Source of the DNA: Naasia sp. SYSU D00057
GTDB taxonomy: Bacteria; Actinomycetota; Actinomycetes; Actinomycetales; Microbacteriaceae
Direction: 5' to 3'
Assembly (NCBI RefSeq): GCF_017916505.1
Contig: NZ_JAFMSZ010000003.1
Coordinates: forward strand, 263,083 to 327,082
Length of the DNA stretch: 64,000 bases
How positions within the stretch are numbered: the first letter of the stretch is position 1; every line of letters starts with the position of its first letter. Below, in pieces: positions 7,790-16,087 of this stretch. The position numbers and the translations under genes were made by a program. Under the pieces are notes generated by a model, which saw only the letters and a list, made by a program, of their open reading frames with translations, made no database searches and was not told the origin of the DNA.

Positions 7790-9612
7790 GCGAATCAGCT
7801 GCCACGCCGACCCCCGCGGTCGCCACCGAGCTCCGGGCGGCCCGCTCGCACCTCGGCCGCCGTCTCCTGAAGAACCCGACCGGACTCACGGCCCTTCTCG
7901 TCCTCGTCGTCATGATCCTGCTGGCCGTCTTCGCCGACTTCCTGGCGCCGATGGACCCGAACAAGGCCAACATCCAGGACGTGCTCGCCCCCGCCGGCGG
8001 CGCGCATCCCCTCGGCGCCGACAGCGCCGGCCGGGACGTGCTCTCCCGTCTGCTGTTCGCGACGCGGTTCAGCATCGCCGGCGCCCTATGGGCTGTCCTC
8101 ATCGCCGCGGTCATCGGTGTGACGAGCGGCCTGATCGCCGGCTACTACCAGAAGTGGTTCGAGTCGGTCTCCGTGTGGGTGATCAGCATCATCCAGGCGC
8201 TGCCCGGCATCGTGGTGCTGCTCGCCGCCCGCGCGGTGGTCGGCCCCTCGATCTGGCTCATCATGGCCGTGTTCGGCGTCATCCTCTCGCCCGCCTTCTA
8301 CCGGCTCACCTACACGGCGGTCGTCGGGGTGCGGAACGAGCTGTTCGTCGACGCCGCCCGCGTCGCCGGGGTCGGAGACGCGAGCATCATCGGCCGCCAC
8401 ATCCTCTCGGTGGTGCGCGCCCCGATCATCATCCAGGCCGCGCTGCTCGCCGGCATCGGCATCGCGGTGCAGGCGGGGCTCGACTTCCTCGGGCTCGGCG
8501 ACACCAACGTGCCGACCTGGGGCCAGATGCTCTCGGACGCGTTCTCCCGCATGTATCAGCAGCCCGTCCTGCTCGTGTGGCCCTCACTCGCCATCGCGCT
8601 CACCTCGGTCGCCCTCGTGCTCTTCGGCAATGCCCTCCGCGACGAGCTGGAGCGCGCCGCCGGCAAGCCGAAGAAGCGCCGCCGCGGCGCCGCCGCGTAC
8701 ACGCCGGACGCGTCCGGCCCCGCGCCGGTCGTGCACGCCGAGGAGCGCGACGACGCTCGGCCGGTGCTGCTCGAGGTGAACGACCTCGTCGTCGGCTACG
8801 ACCAGCCCGACGGCACCGTGAAGCAGGTGGTCAACGGTGTCTCGCTGAAGGTGCGGAAGGGCGAGGTGCACGGCCTGATCGGCGAGTCCGGCTCCGGCAA
8901 GACGCAGACGGCGTGGAGCATCCTGCGCCTGCTGCCGGGCGGCGGACGGATCGTCGCGGGCACCGTGCTCTTCGACGGCAAGGACCTCGCGCACCTGTCG
9001 GAGAAGGAGATGACGAAGATCCGCGGGCGGCGCATCGCGTACATCCCGCAGGAGCCGATGTCGAACCTCGACCCCTCGTTCACGATCGGCAGCCAGCTGG
9101 TCGAGCCGATGACGGTGACCCTCGGCATCTCGAAGGCGGAGGCGAAGAAGCGCGCCCTCGCCCTGCTCGGCCGGGTCGGCCTGCCGGACCCGCAGAAGAC
9201 CTTCGACTCGTACCCGCACGAGGTGTCCGGGGGACAGGCGCAGCGCGTGCTGATCGCCGGCGCCGTCTCCTGCGAGGCAGACCTCATCATCGCGGACGAG
9301 CCGACCACCGCGCTCGACGTCACGGTGCAGGCCGAGATCCTCGACCTGCTCCGCGAGCTGCAGAACGACCTCCACGTCAGCGTGCTGATCGTCACGCACA
9401 ACTTCGGCGTGGTCGCCGACCTGTGCGATCGGGTGTCGGTCATGCAGCACGGCCGGATCGTCGAGACCGGCCCGGCGCGGTCGATCTTCGCCGGTCCCCG
9501 GCACCCGTACACGAAATCGCTGTTCGACGCGATCCTCGAGGACGGCGCCGCCCGCGGCCCGCTCGCCCACTCCGCCGACCGCCACACCCTCACCGAGGAG
9601 AGTGCCCGATGA
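7786..9612 (+). CDS. Fused ABC permease (DppC type) and ATP-binding protein (DppD type)
   Basis: Predicted 608-residue fusion of the second permease and one ATPase of the importer. Residues about 1-300 are a DppC-like permease with a cytoplasmic N-tail and about six helices. A basic linker (KPKKRRRG) and Ala/Pro-rich stretch follow. Residues about 325-608 are an ATPase with Walker A GESGSGKT, signature VSGGQAQR and Walker B LIIADEP, ending with the oligopeptide-type tail HPYTKSLFDAI. The reading frame is continuous without a frameshift, so the fusion is real. Such fusions occur in several actinobacterial oligopeptide/oligosaccharide importers. Four-base overlaps at both ends indicate tight coupling. 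Confidence 0.9.
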   Translation: MSESAATPTPAVATELRAARSHLGRRLLKNPTGLTALLVLVVMILLAVFADFLAPMDPNKANIQDVLAPAGGAHPLGADSAGRDVLSRLLFATRFSIAGALWAVLIAAVIGVTSGLIAGYYQKWFESVSVWVISIIQALPGIVVLLAARAVVGPSIWLIMAVFGVILSPAFYRLTYTAVVGVRNELFVDAARVAGVGDASIIGRHILSVVRAPIIIQAALLAGIGIAVQAGLDFLGLGDTNVPTWGQMLSDAFSRMYQQPVLLVWPSLAIALTSVALVLFGNALRDELERAAGKPKKRRRGAAAYTPDASGPAPVVHAEERDDARPVLLEVNDLVVGYDQPDGTVKQVVNGVSLKVRKGEVHGLIGESGSGKTQTAWSILRLLPGGGRIVAGTVLFDGKDLAHLSEKEMTKIRGRRIAYIPQEPMSNLDPSFTIGSQLVEPMTVTLGISKAEAKKRALALLGRVGLPDPQKTFDSYPHEVSGGQAQRVLIAGAVSCEADLIIADEPTTALDVTVQAEILDLLRELQNDLHVSVLIVTHNFGVVADLCDRVSVMQHGRIVETGPARSIFAGPRHPYTKSLFDAILEDGAARGPLAHSADRHTLTEESAR

Positions 9613-10487
9613 CCGCCCAGACCGCGAACAGCCGGGAGCCGCTGCTCGTCGTCGACGACCTCGTCGTCGAGTACCCCGCGAAGGGCTTCGGCAAGAAGCC
9701 GTTCCGCGCCCTCAAGGGCGTCTCCATCGACATCCATCCGGGCGAGTGCGTCGGCCTGGTGGGGGAGTCGGGCTCCGGCAAGACCACCCTCGGTCGCGCC
9801 GTGCTCGGCCTCGCCCCGGTCACCGGCGGCAGCGTCCGCTTCAAGGGCAGGGACATCTCCCACTTGAAGCGGAAGCAGCGCCGGGCGCTGGCCGACGAGA
9901 TCCAGGTCGTGTTCCAGGACCCGTACTCGTCGCTCAACCCGTCGCTGACCATCGAGCAGACCCTCGCCGAGCCGCTCCGGGTGAAGAAGATGTCGGCCGG
10001 CGACGCGTCGAAGCGGATCCGCACCCTGCTCGACCAGGTGGGCCTGCCCTCGAACGCGGCCGACCGCCTGCCCCGCGAGTTCTCGGGCGGGCAGCGCCAG
10101 CGCATCGCGATCGCCCGCGCGCTCGCGCTCTCGCCCGAGCTGATCGTCTGCGATGAGCCGGTGTCCGCGCTCGACCTGTCGACGCAGGCCCGCGTGCTCG
10201 ACCTGTTCAAGGACATCCAGGAGCAGACCGGCGTCGCGTACCTGTTCGTCTCGCACGACCTCGCGGTCGTGCGCCATCTCAGCCATCGGGTCGCGGTCAT
10301 GTACCACGGCGAGATCGTCGAGTACGGCGACGGCGGGCAGGTCACGAGCGAGCCCGAGCACCCCTACACCCAGCGCCTCCTCCTGGCGGCGCCGGTGCCG
10401 GACCCGCTGCGGCAGGAGCAGCGCCGCGCGGATCGCCGGCGCCTGCTCGAGTCGCAGCGCGAGATGGAGGTCCAGGCCGGCGTCTGA
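9609..10487 (+). CDS. ABC importer ATP-binding protein (DppF/OppF type)
   Basis: Predicted 292-residue ATPase energising the family-5 importer together with the ATPase half of the fused protein. Walker A GESGSGKTT, Q-loop VVFQDPYSSLNP, signature FSGGQRQR, Walker B LIVCDEP and the H-loop VSHDLAVV are all present. The tail HPYTQRLLLAAP marks the oligopeptide/dipeptide subfamily. The ATG overlaps the fused gene's stop. The last gene of the transporter block proper; 134 nt separate it from the GH3 gene, so the downstream enzymes could be read through from the same promoter. Confidence 0.92.
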   Translation: MTAQTANSREPLLVVDDLVVEYPAKGFGKKPFRALKGVSIDIHPGECVGLVGESGSGKTTLGRAVLGLAPVTGGSVRFKGRDISHLKRKQRRALADEIQVVFQDPYSSLNPSLTIEQTLAEPLRVKKMSAGDASKRIRTLLDQVGLPSNAADRLPREFSGGQRQRIAIARALALSPELIVCDEPVSALDLSTQARVLDLFKDIQEQTGVAYLFVSHDLAVVRHLSHRVAVMYHGEIVEYGDGGQVTSEPEHPYTQRLLLAAPVPDPLRQEQRRADRRRLLESQREMEVQAGV

Positions 10488-10621
10488 TCCCGGCCCTCAT
10501 CCGCCCCGCCGCCACCCCGGCGGCGACCACAACGACCGGGGCGACCCGGAGCAGACCGTGCATCGGCGCGGGGGACGAGTGCGCCCTCCGCCCCGTCCCC
10601 CGAGAACAAGGAGAGATCGCG

Positions 10622-13090
10622 ATGAGCGACACCACCACAACCACCGACCGCATCGAGGCGGCAGTCGACAGCGCGCTCGGCGAGCTCACCCTCGAGGAGA
10701 AGGTCCTCCTGCTCACCGGCAAGGACTTCTGGAGCACCTGGCCGATCGAGCGGATCGGGCTGCGCAGCATGGTCGTGTCCGACGGCCCCTCGGGTGTGCG
10801 CGGACCCGTCTGGGACGAGCGGTCGCCCTCCCTCAACCTGCCCTCGGCGTCCGCCCTGTCCGCCTCGTTCGACCCGGAGATCGCCCGCCGCTACGGCGCG
10901 GTGGCGGCGTGCGAGGCCCGCCGCAAGGGCGTCGACGTCGTGCTCGGCCCGACGATCAACCTGCACCGCTCGCCGCGGGGAGGCCGTCACTTCGAGGCGT
11001 TCAGCGAGGACCCGGTGCTCACCGCCGAGCTCGCCCGGACCTACGTCCTCGGCCTGCAGGACAACGGCGTCGGCGCGACGCCCAAGCACTACATCGCGAA
11101 CGACTCCGAGACCGACCGCTTCACGGTCGACGTGCAGGTCCCGCCGCGCGCGCTGCACGAGCTCTACCTCCGCGCCTTCGAGGTCGCCATCACCGAGTCG
11201 CGCGCCTGGCTCGTGATGAGCGCGTACAACTCGATCCACGGCGTCACCGCCACCGAGCACGAGCTGCTCGAGACGCCGCTCAAGACCGACTGGGGCTTCG
11301 ACGGCGTCGTCATCAGCGACTGGACCGCCGTGCGCAGCCTCCGCTCCGCCGAGGCCGAGCAGGACCTCGTCATGCCGGGCCCGGACGGCCCGTGGGGCGA
11401 GGCCCTCGTCGCAGCGGTCCGCGACGGCCGCATCGCCGAGGAGGTCGTCGACCGCAAGGTGCGCCGCATCCTCCGCCTCGCCGCCCGCGTCGGCGCGCTC
11501 GGCGACAGCACCCCCGCTCCGCTCGTCCACGTCGAGGACGGCATCGCGTTCAGCCGCGAGGCGGCCGCCGACGGCATGGTGCTCCTCGAGAACAGGGGCG
11601 AGCTGCCGTGGGACGCGGCCGCCCTGACGAGTGTCGCCGTGATCGGCAACAACGCCCAGCACGCCCGCACCCAGGGCGGCGGCAGCGCCACCGTCCTGCC
11701 CGAGCGCACCGTCTCGCCGCTCGAGGGTCTGACGGATGCGCTGCCCGGCGTCGACATCCGCTACTCGCTCGGCGCGGTGAACCAGACCGGCCTCGCCGGC
11801 ATCCCGCGCGAGCGGATGACCAACCCGGTGACCGGTGGCCCCGGTGCCCGGGTCACCTTCCGGAACGGCGAGGGCGAGGACATCTTCACCGAGGACCGGC
11901 TCGCCACCGAGCTCGTGTGGTTCGGTGGCGACGTGCCGATCGCGAAGGCCCGCCAGGTCGAGATCGCGTTCACCCTCCAGCCGGCGCGGACGGAGCGACT
12001 CGACCTCGGCTTCGCGGCCGTCGGCCACGCCCAGCTCTGGATCGACGGGAAGCTGTCGATCGACGAGGTCGTGGAGCCCGAGGGCGACGACCTCGGCGCC
12101 GCGCTCCTCTCCCCGGGAACGAAGACCGTCCCGGTCGAGCTGACCGAGGGCGGAAGCGTCGACGTGCGATTCGTCTACGACCAGCCGGAGCGGGACGACG
12201 CGCTCTCGAACGCACTCTTCCTCACCGTCGGAACGCAGCCGTCGTCCGTCGACGAGGACCAGCTGATCGCCGAGGCCGTCGAGGCGGCGCGGAGCGCCGA
12301 CGTCGCACTCGTCGTCGTGGGCACGAACTCCAAGGTGGAGTCGGAGGGCTTCGACCGCACCGACCTGCGTCTGCCCGGCCGCCAGGACGACCTCGTCCGC
12401 GCGGTCGCCGCCGCCAACCCGCGAACCGTGGTCCTCGTCAATGCCGGATCCCCGGTGCTGCTGCCGTGGCGCGACGACGTCGCCGCGGTCCTCGTCGGCT
12501 GGTTCGGCGGGCAGGAGTTCGGCAACGCCGTCGCCGACGTGCTGCTCGGGGTCGCCGAGCCGGGCGGCCGCCTGCCCACCACCTGGGCGGCCGAGGAGGA
12601 GCACGTGCCCGTGCTCGAGACCACGCCCGCCGACGGCGTGCTCGAGTACACCGAGGGCATCCACATCGGCTACCGCGCGTGGCTCCGCTCGGACGAGGAG
12701 CCCGCCTACTGGTTCGGGCACGGCCTCGGCTACAGCGACATCGAGCTGAGCGACTTCGTTGCGCCGGCCTTCCTCATCGAGGGTGACGCGGCGCAGGTCA
12801 CCGTCACGGCCACGAACCGGGGCGACCGCGCCGGGAAGCAGGTCGTGCTCGTCTTCGCCGAGCGGCCCGACTCCGAGGTCGAGCGCCCGGTGCGCTGGCT
12901 CGTCGGCTTCGCGCCGGTCCGGCTCGCCCCGGGTGAGTCGGCGAAGGTGCACGTTCCCGTGCCGTCGAAGCTGCTCGCGCACTGGCGGGACGGCTGGCAG
13001 TACGAGGTGGGCGAGTACACGCTGCGCGCCGGCACGACCGCCGACGAGCTGCCCCTCGCCACGACGATCGAGCTCGAGAGCGATTCGTGA
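10622..13090 (+). CDS. Glycoside hydrolase family 3 beta-glucosidase with PA14-like insert
   Basis: Predicted 822-residue GH3 enzyme removing terminal beta-glucosyl or beta-xylosyl residues. The barrel carries GPTINLHRSPRGGRHFEAFSED-type sequence, PKHYIAND and VISDW, with Asp233 as the nucleophile. An inserted PA14-like sandwich (about residues 400-515, including AQLWIDGK) sits inside the second domain, as in many bacterial GH3 beta-glucosidases. The C-terminus has a fibronectin-III-like domain. No signal peptide, hence intracellular. AAGGAG about 7 nt upstream supports the ATG. It overlaps the GH43 gene (GTGA). Position after the importer suggests it processes the imported oligosaccharide. 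Confidence 0.92.
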   Translation: MSDTTTTTDRIEAAVDSALGELTLEEKVLLLTGKDFWSTWPIERIGLRSMVVSDGPSGVRGPVWDERSPSLNLPSASALSASFDPEIARRYGAVAACEARRKGVDVVLGPTINLHRSPRGGRHFEAFSEDPVLTAELARTYVLGLQDNGVGATPKHYIANDSETDRFTVDVQVPPRALHELYLRAFEVAITESRAWLVMSAYNSIHGVTATEHELLETPLKTDWGFDGVVISDWTAVRSLRSAEAEQDLVMPGPDGPWGEALVAAVRDGRIAEEVVDRKVRRILRLAARVGALGDSTPAPLVHVEDGIAFSREAAADGMVLLENRGELPWDAAALTSVAVIGNNAQHARTQGGGSATVLPERTVSPLEGLTDALPGVDIRYSLGAVNQTGLAGIPRERMTNPVTGGPGARVTFRNGEGEDIFTEDRLATELVWFGGDVPIAKARQVEIAFTLQPARTERLDLGFAAVGHAQLWIDGKLSIDEVVEPEGDDLGAALLSPGTKTVPVELTEGGSVDVRFVYDQPERDDALSNALFLTVGTQPSSVDEDQLIAEAVEAARSADVALVVVGTNSKVESEGFDRTDLRLPGRQDDLVRAVAAANPRTVVLVNAGSPVLLPWRDDVAAVLVGWFGGQEFGNAVADVLLGVAEPGGRLPTTWAAEEEHVPVLETTPADGVLEYTEGIHIGYRAWLRSDEEPAYWFGHGLGYSDIELSDFVAPAFLIEGDAAQVTVTATNRGDRAGKQVVLVFAERPDSEVERPVRWLVGFAPVRLAPGESAKVHVPVPSKLLAHWRDGWQYEVGEYTLRAGTTADELPLATTIELESDS

Positions 13091-14601
13091 CCCTGCCCAA
13101 CCCGCTGATCCCCGGCTTCAACCCCGACCCGAGCGCCGTCCTCGTCGACGGCACCTTCTACCTCGTCACGTCGACGTTCGAGTACCTGCCGGGCATCCCG
13201 GTCTACGCGAGCACCGACTTCGAGAACTGGGAGCGGATCGGGAACGTGCTCACCCGTCCCGAGCAGGGCGAGCTGGAGAACGCGCCCACCGGTCTCGGCG
13301 TGTGGGCCCCGACCATTCGGCACCGGGATGGCCTCTTCTACGTCATCGTGACCATCGCGGGCGGACGCGGCTGCGTCGTCTACACCGCGGAGCGCCCGGA
13401 GGGCCCCTGGTCGGACGGTCTCGTGCTCGAGGGCGTCGAGGGCATCGACCCCGACCTCAACTGGGACGAGAACGGCGTCGCGCTGGTGACGTATTCCGGT
13501 CTCGTCATGAAAGGGCCCGACATCGGCAAGCACGGCGGCATCCGCCAGGTGGACGTGGACCTCGCAACGGGCGAGACGCTCGCAGGCCCGCGGGACCTCT
13601 GGTCCGGAACCGGGTTCAAGTTCCCGGAGGCGCCGCACCTGTACCGTCGTGGCGACTGGTGGTACCTGATGATCGCCGAGGGCGGCACCGAGCGCGGCCA
13701 CGGCGTCTCGATCGCGCGCTCGCGGGACCCGCGTGCTCAGTTCGAGCCCGGTCCCGCCAACCCGATCCTCTCGGCGCGCAGCACCAACCGGCCCATCCAG
13801 AACACCGGGCACGGCGACCTCGTCGACACGCCGGACGGGCGCACCCTCATGGTGCTGCTCGGCGTGCGTCCCCGGGGTGGGACGCAGGCGTTCTCGGCCC
13901 TCGGCCGCGAGACCTTCGCGACCGAGGTGCATTGGCGTGAGGACGGCTGGCCGACCGCCGATCCGGTGCACCTGGACCCGCGCCAGGGGGAGGTCGAGGA
14001 GTCGCTGACCTTCGATGCGCCGCTCGACGCCGGCTGGCTCGCCATCCGCCGGACGCCGGAATCGATCGCCGATCTCGACTCCGCTCCTGGCCGGCTGACG
14101 CTGCACGGTGCGGGCGACCTGACGTCCTCGCATCCGGTGTTCCTCGGACGCCGGCAGCTGAATCAGACGGCGACCGTGGCGTCCACTGTCGACGCGCGCG
14201 CCGGACGCGGCGGCATCGCCGTCCGCTACGACGAGCAGACCGTCTACAGCCTGCTCGCCGAGGACGATGGGACCTCCACCACGGTGACCGCCGAGGCGCG
14301 GGTGCCGGGCATCGTGCAGTCCTGGAGCGCCACGCTTCCGTCGGGGCCGGTAGAGCTCTCACTCATCTCGGAGCCCGCGCCCGGGATGGAGCTCGGTGGC
14401 GACTGGGCCGAGGTGATGACGAGCGACTTCGTCCGCTTCGTCGCCCGCTCGGGCGACGAGGACGTCGAGCTCGCCCGCGTCGACGGCCGCTACCTCAGTG
14501 CCGAGACCGCGGCGTCCTTCACCGGACGCGTGCTCGGGCTCTTCGCGGTCACGGGCGATGTGGTCTTCGACGGCTATCGGTACAGCGGCTCGGAGCGCTG
14601 A
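13087..14601 (+). CDS. Glycoside hydrolase family 43 (beta-xylosidase/alpha-L-arabinofuranosidase type)
   Basis: Predicted 504-residue GH43 enzyme. The five-bladed propeller starts with NPLIPGFNPDPS, whose Asp14 is the expected general base. EGIDPDLNWDENG supplies the pKa-modulating Asp and KFPEAPHLY the general acid Glu. From about residue 320 a C-terminal beta-sandwich typical of xylosidase-type GH43 proteins follows. The GTG start overlaps the GH3 stop (GTGA), showing coupling. No signal peptide. With the GH3 partner, the pair suits arabino-xylo-oligosaccharides, though GH43 activities vary and cannot be fixed by eye. Confidence 0.9.
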   Translation: MTLPNPLIPGFNPDPSAVLVDGTFYLVTSTFEYLPGIPVYASTDFENWERIGNVLTRPEQGELENAPTGLGVWAPTIRHRDGLFYVIVTIAGGRGCVVYTAERPEGPWSDGLVLEGVEGIDPDLNWDENGVALVTYSGLVMKGPDIGKHGGIRQVDVDLATGETLAGPRDLWSGTGFKFPEAPHLYRRGDWWYLMIAEGGTERGHGVSIARSRDPRAQFEPGPANPILSARSTNRPIQNTGHGDLVDTPDGRTLMVLLGVRPRGGTQAFSALGRETFATEVHWREDGWPTADPVHLDPRQGEVEESLTFDAPLDAGWLAIRRTPESIADLDSAPGRLTLHGAGDLTSSHPVFLGRRQLNQTATVASTVDARAGRGGIAVRYDEQTVYSLLAEDDGTSTTVTAEARVPGIVQSWSATLPSGPVELSLISEPAPGMELGGDWAEVMTSDFVRFVARSGDEDVELARVDGRYLSAETAASFTGRVLGLFAVTGDVVFDGYRYSGSER

Positions 14602-14619
14602 CCCCTCCTGGAAAGACGG

Positions 14620-14654
14620 AAGCGCCCCGCCCGGCAGGAACCGGCGGGGCGCTT
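14620..14654. terminator. Bidirectional terminator between GH43 and TetR genes
   Basis: AAGCGCCCCGCCCGG pairs with CCGGCGGGGCGCTT around a six-base loop, with a single-base bulge. It lies between two converging genes and can serve both. Confidence 0.75.
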
Positions 14655-14660
14655 CGTCGT

Positions 14661-15281
14661 TCAGAGCGGGTGCTCGACGAGGGTGTTGACGTAGCTGCGC
14701 AGATCGGCCGCCATGTCGACCGAGTCGCGGTCGAGGAGCCACTGGATCTGGAGGCCGTCCATCAGCGCGATGACCCCGCGGGACGCGGCTTCCGGCTCGA
14801 CGCCCGCCCGCAGCTCGCCCTTCTCCGCGAGATCCTGGAAGCCCTTGAGGGTCATGCTCCGCGTGAACTCGTAGCGGTCACGGAACCACTGGTGGGCGGG
14901 ATGCTCGGGCGATGTCGCCTCCGCCGAGAGCGTGCAGAAGAGCTCGACGACGCCGGGCGTTGAGGCGTTGTAGTCGGCGAGCTTCACCAGGGAGCGGAGG
15001 ATCTCGGCGCCGTGGCTCGGGTCGAAGTCGAACTGCTCCTGCGTCTGCTCGTCGCGCCGCTCCAGAACGGCGGCAAGCAGGGCGCTCTTGCTGGGGAAGT
15101 GGTGCAGCAGCCCGGCTTCGCTCATGCCGACGCGATCCGCGACGTTGCGCAGTGACCCGCTCCGGTACCCTGACTCGGCGAAGACCTTCAGGGCGGCGTC
15201 GAGGATGGCCTTCCGCGTCTGCTCGCTCTTCGCGTACGGTCCGCGCGGTCCGCGCCGTATCGGGGGCTGTTCGACGACCAC
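14661..15281 (-). CDS. TetR family transcriptional regulator
   Basis: Predicted 206-residue TetR-type repressor. The helix-turn-helix lies at about residues 20-65 (RKAILDAALKVFAESGY, VADRVGMSEAGLLHHFPSK). The C-terminal helical domain would hold the ligand site; the sequence does not reveal the ligand. It diverges from the DUF202-DUF202-FGE cluster, and a TACTCT-N6-AGAGTA palindrome lies in the gap, so it probably controls both directions. Confidence 0.9.
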   Translation of the reverse strand: MVVEQPPIRRGPRGPYAKSEQTRKAILDAALKVFAESGYRSGSLRNVADRVGMSEAGLLHHFPSKSALLAAVLERRDEQTQEQFDFDPSHGAEILRSLVKLADYNASTPGVVELFCTLSAEATSPEHPAHQWFRDRYEFTRSMTLKGFQDLAEKGELRAGVEPEAASRGVIALMDGLQIQWLLDRDSVDMAADLRSYVNTLVEHPL

Positions 15282-15311
15282 GTCGGGCTCCTTGCTCCCT
15301 CGTCAGAGGGC

Positions 15312-15329
15312 TACTCTCAATACAGAGTA
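15312..15329. promoter_or_regulatory. Candidate TetR operator
   Basis: Perfect inverted repeat TACTCT-CAATAC-AGAGTA in the short divergent gap between the TetR gene and the DUF202/FGE cluster. A second inverted pair, CAATAC (15318-15323) and GTATTG (15338-15343), overlaps it. Position implies control of both transcripts. Confidence 0.6.
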
Positions 15330-15378
15330 CCCGTTCGGTATTGATCGGGGAAGGTGTCACCGACCCGGATGGAGTGGG

Positions 15379-15738
15379 ATGAGGACGAGATTCCCCGCCT
15401 CGGTGTACGGACGCGGCGAGGAGCCCGACCCGCGCTTCAGCCTGGCGAACGAGCGCACGTTCCTGGCCTGGATCCGCACCTCGCTGGCCCTCCTCGCGGC
15501 CGGGGTGGCGCTCGAGGCCCTCGAGCTGCCGATCCAGCCCGGACTGCGCATCGCCGCGTCGGTCCTGTTCATCGTGCTGGGACTCCTGGCGGCGCTTCAG
15601 TCCTGGTTCGGCTGGGCCGCCACCGAGCGGTCGCTGCGCGCGCAGCGTGCGCTGCCGGGGCCGACGCTCGGCGCGGCCATCACGGTCGGCGTCGTCGCCG
15701 CCACCATCCTCGTCTCCCTCGGGTTCCTGCTGCAGTGA
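15379..15738 (+). CDS. DUF202 family membrane protein (YidH-like)
   Basis: Predicted 119-residue membrane protein of the DUF202 family, function unknown. The diagnostic NERTFLAWIRTSLALLAAG is present, followed by about three transmembrane helices. The ATG at 15379 is behind GGAGTGGG at poor spacing, so the start is uncertain by several codons. It overlaps the next DUF202 gene by four bases (GTGA). DUF202 genes often occur as such pairs; here the pair leads into the FGE gene. Confidence 0.82.
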   Translation: MRTRFPASVYGRGEEPDPRFSLANERTFLAWIRTSLALLAAGVALEALELPIQPGLRIAASVLFIVLGLLAALQSWFGWAATERSLRAQRALPGPTLGAAITVGVVAATILVSLGFLLQ

Positions 15739-16073
15739 GCGATCGCCCGTTCGACCCGGGACTGCAGCCGGAGCGCACCCTGCTGGCGTGGCGCAGGACG
15801 GCGCTCGCGCTCGGCGTCGGCAGCGCAGTCGGTGCCCGGCTGGCCCTTCCCGTCCTCGGATCGGGTGCCGTCGTCGTGGGCGTGCTCGGCGTGCTCGCCG
15901 CCCTCGTGTCCTACCTGGCCGCGAGTCGCCGGTATCACCGCGCCCACCGGGCTCTGACCTCCGGTGACCGGCTGCCGACGGGAGGCGCTCCGCTCGCCGT
16001 GACCGCCGCAGCGGTGGGCGCGCTCGCTCTCGCCGCCCTGGTGTACGTGCTCGGCCTCGCCGCCGGGCAGTGA
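15735..16073 (+). CDS. DUF202 family membrane protein, second copy
   Basis: Predicted 112-residue membrane protein with the shortened DUF202 signature QPERTLLAWRRTALALGVG and three predicted helices. The GTG start overlaps the preceding stop codon. Sequence identity to the first copy is limited to the signature, so the two probably form a hetero-pair rather than a recent duplication. The FGE gene begins 14 nt downstream, in the same transcript by spacing. Function unknown. Confidence 0.82.
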   Translation: MSDRPFDPGLQPERTLLAWRRTALALGVGSAVGARLALPVLGSGAVVVGVLGVLAALVSYLAASRRYHRAHRALTSGDRLPTGGAPLAVTAAAVGALALAALVYVLGLAAGQ

Positions 16074-16087
16074 AGGAGAATCGGTCC

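Noticed and set aside
10507-10525. Terminator between the importer ATPase and GH3 genes
   Set aside because: CGCCGCC-N5-GGCGGCG is only seven pairs with no T-run in very GC-rich DNA; it is too weak to argue that the operon ends there.
15088-15378. Upstream extension of the first DUF202 protein
   Set aside because: The extension lies antisense to the TetR gene and across its operator; the family normally starts near the chosen ATG.
16070-16087. Earlier GTG start for FGE overlapping the DUF202 stop
   Set aside because: It would turn the ribosome site GAAGGAG into coding sequence; the ATG at 16088 is better placed.
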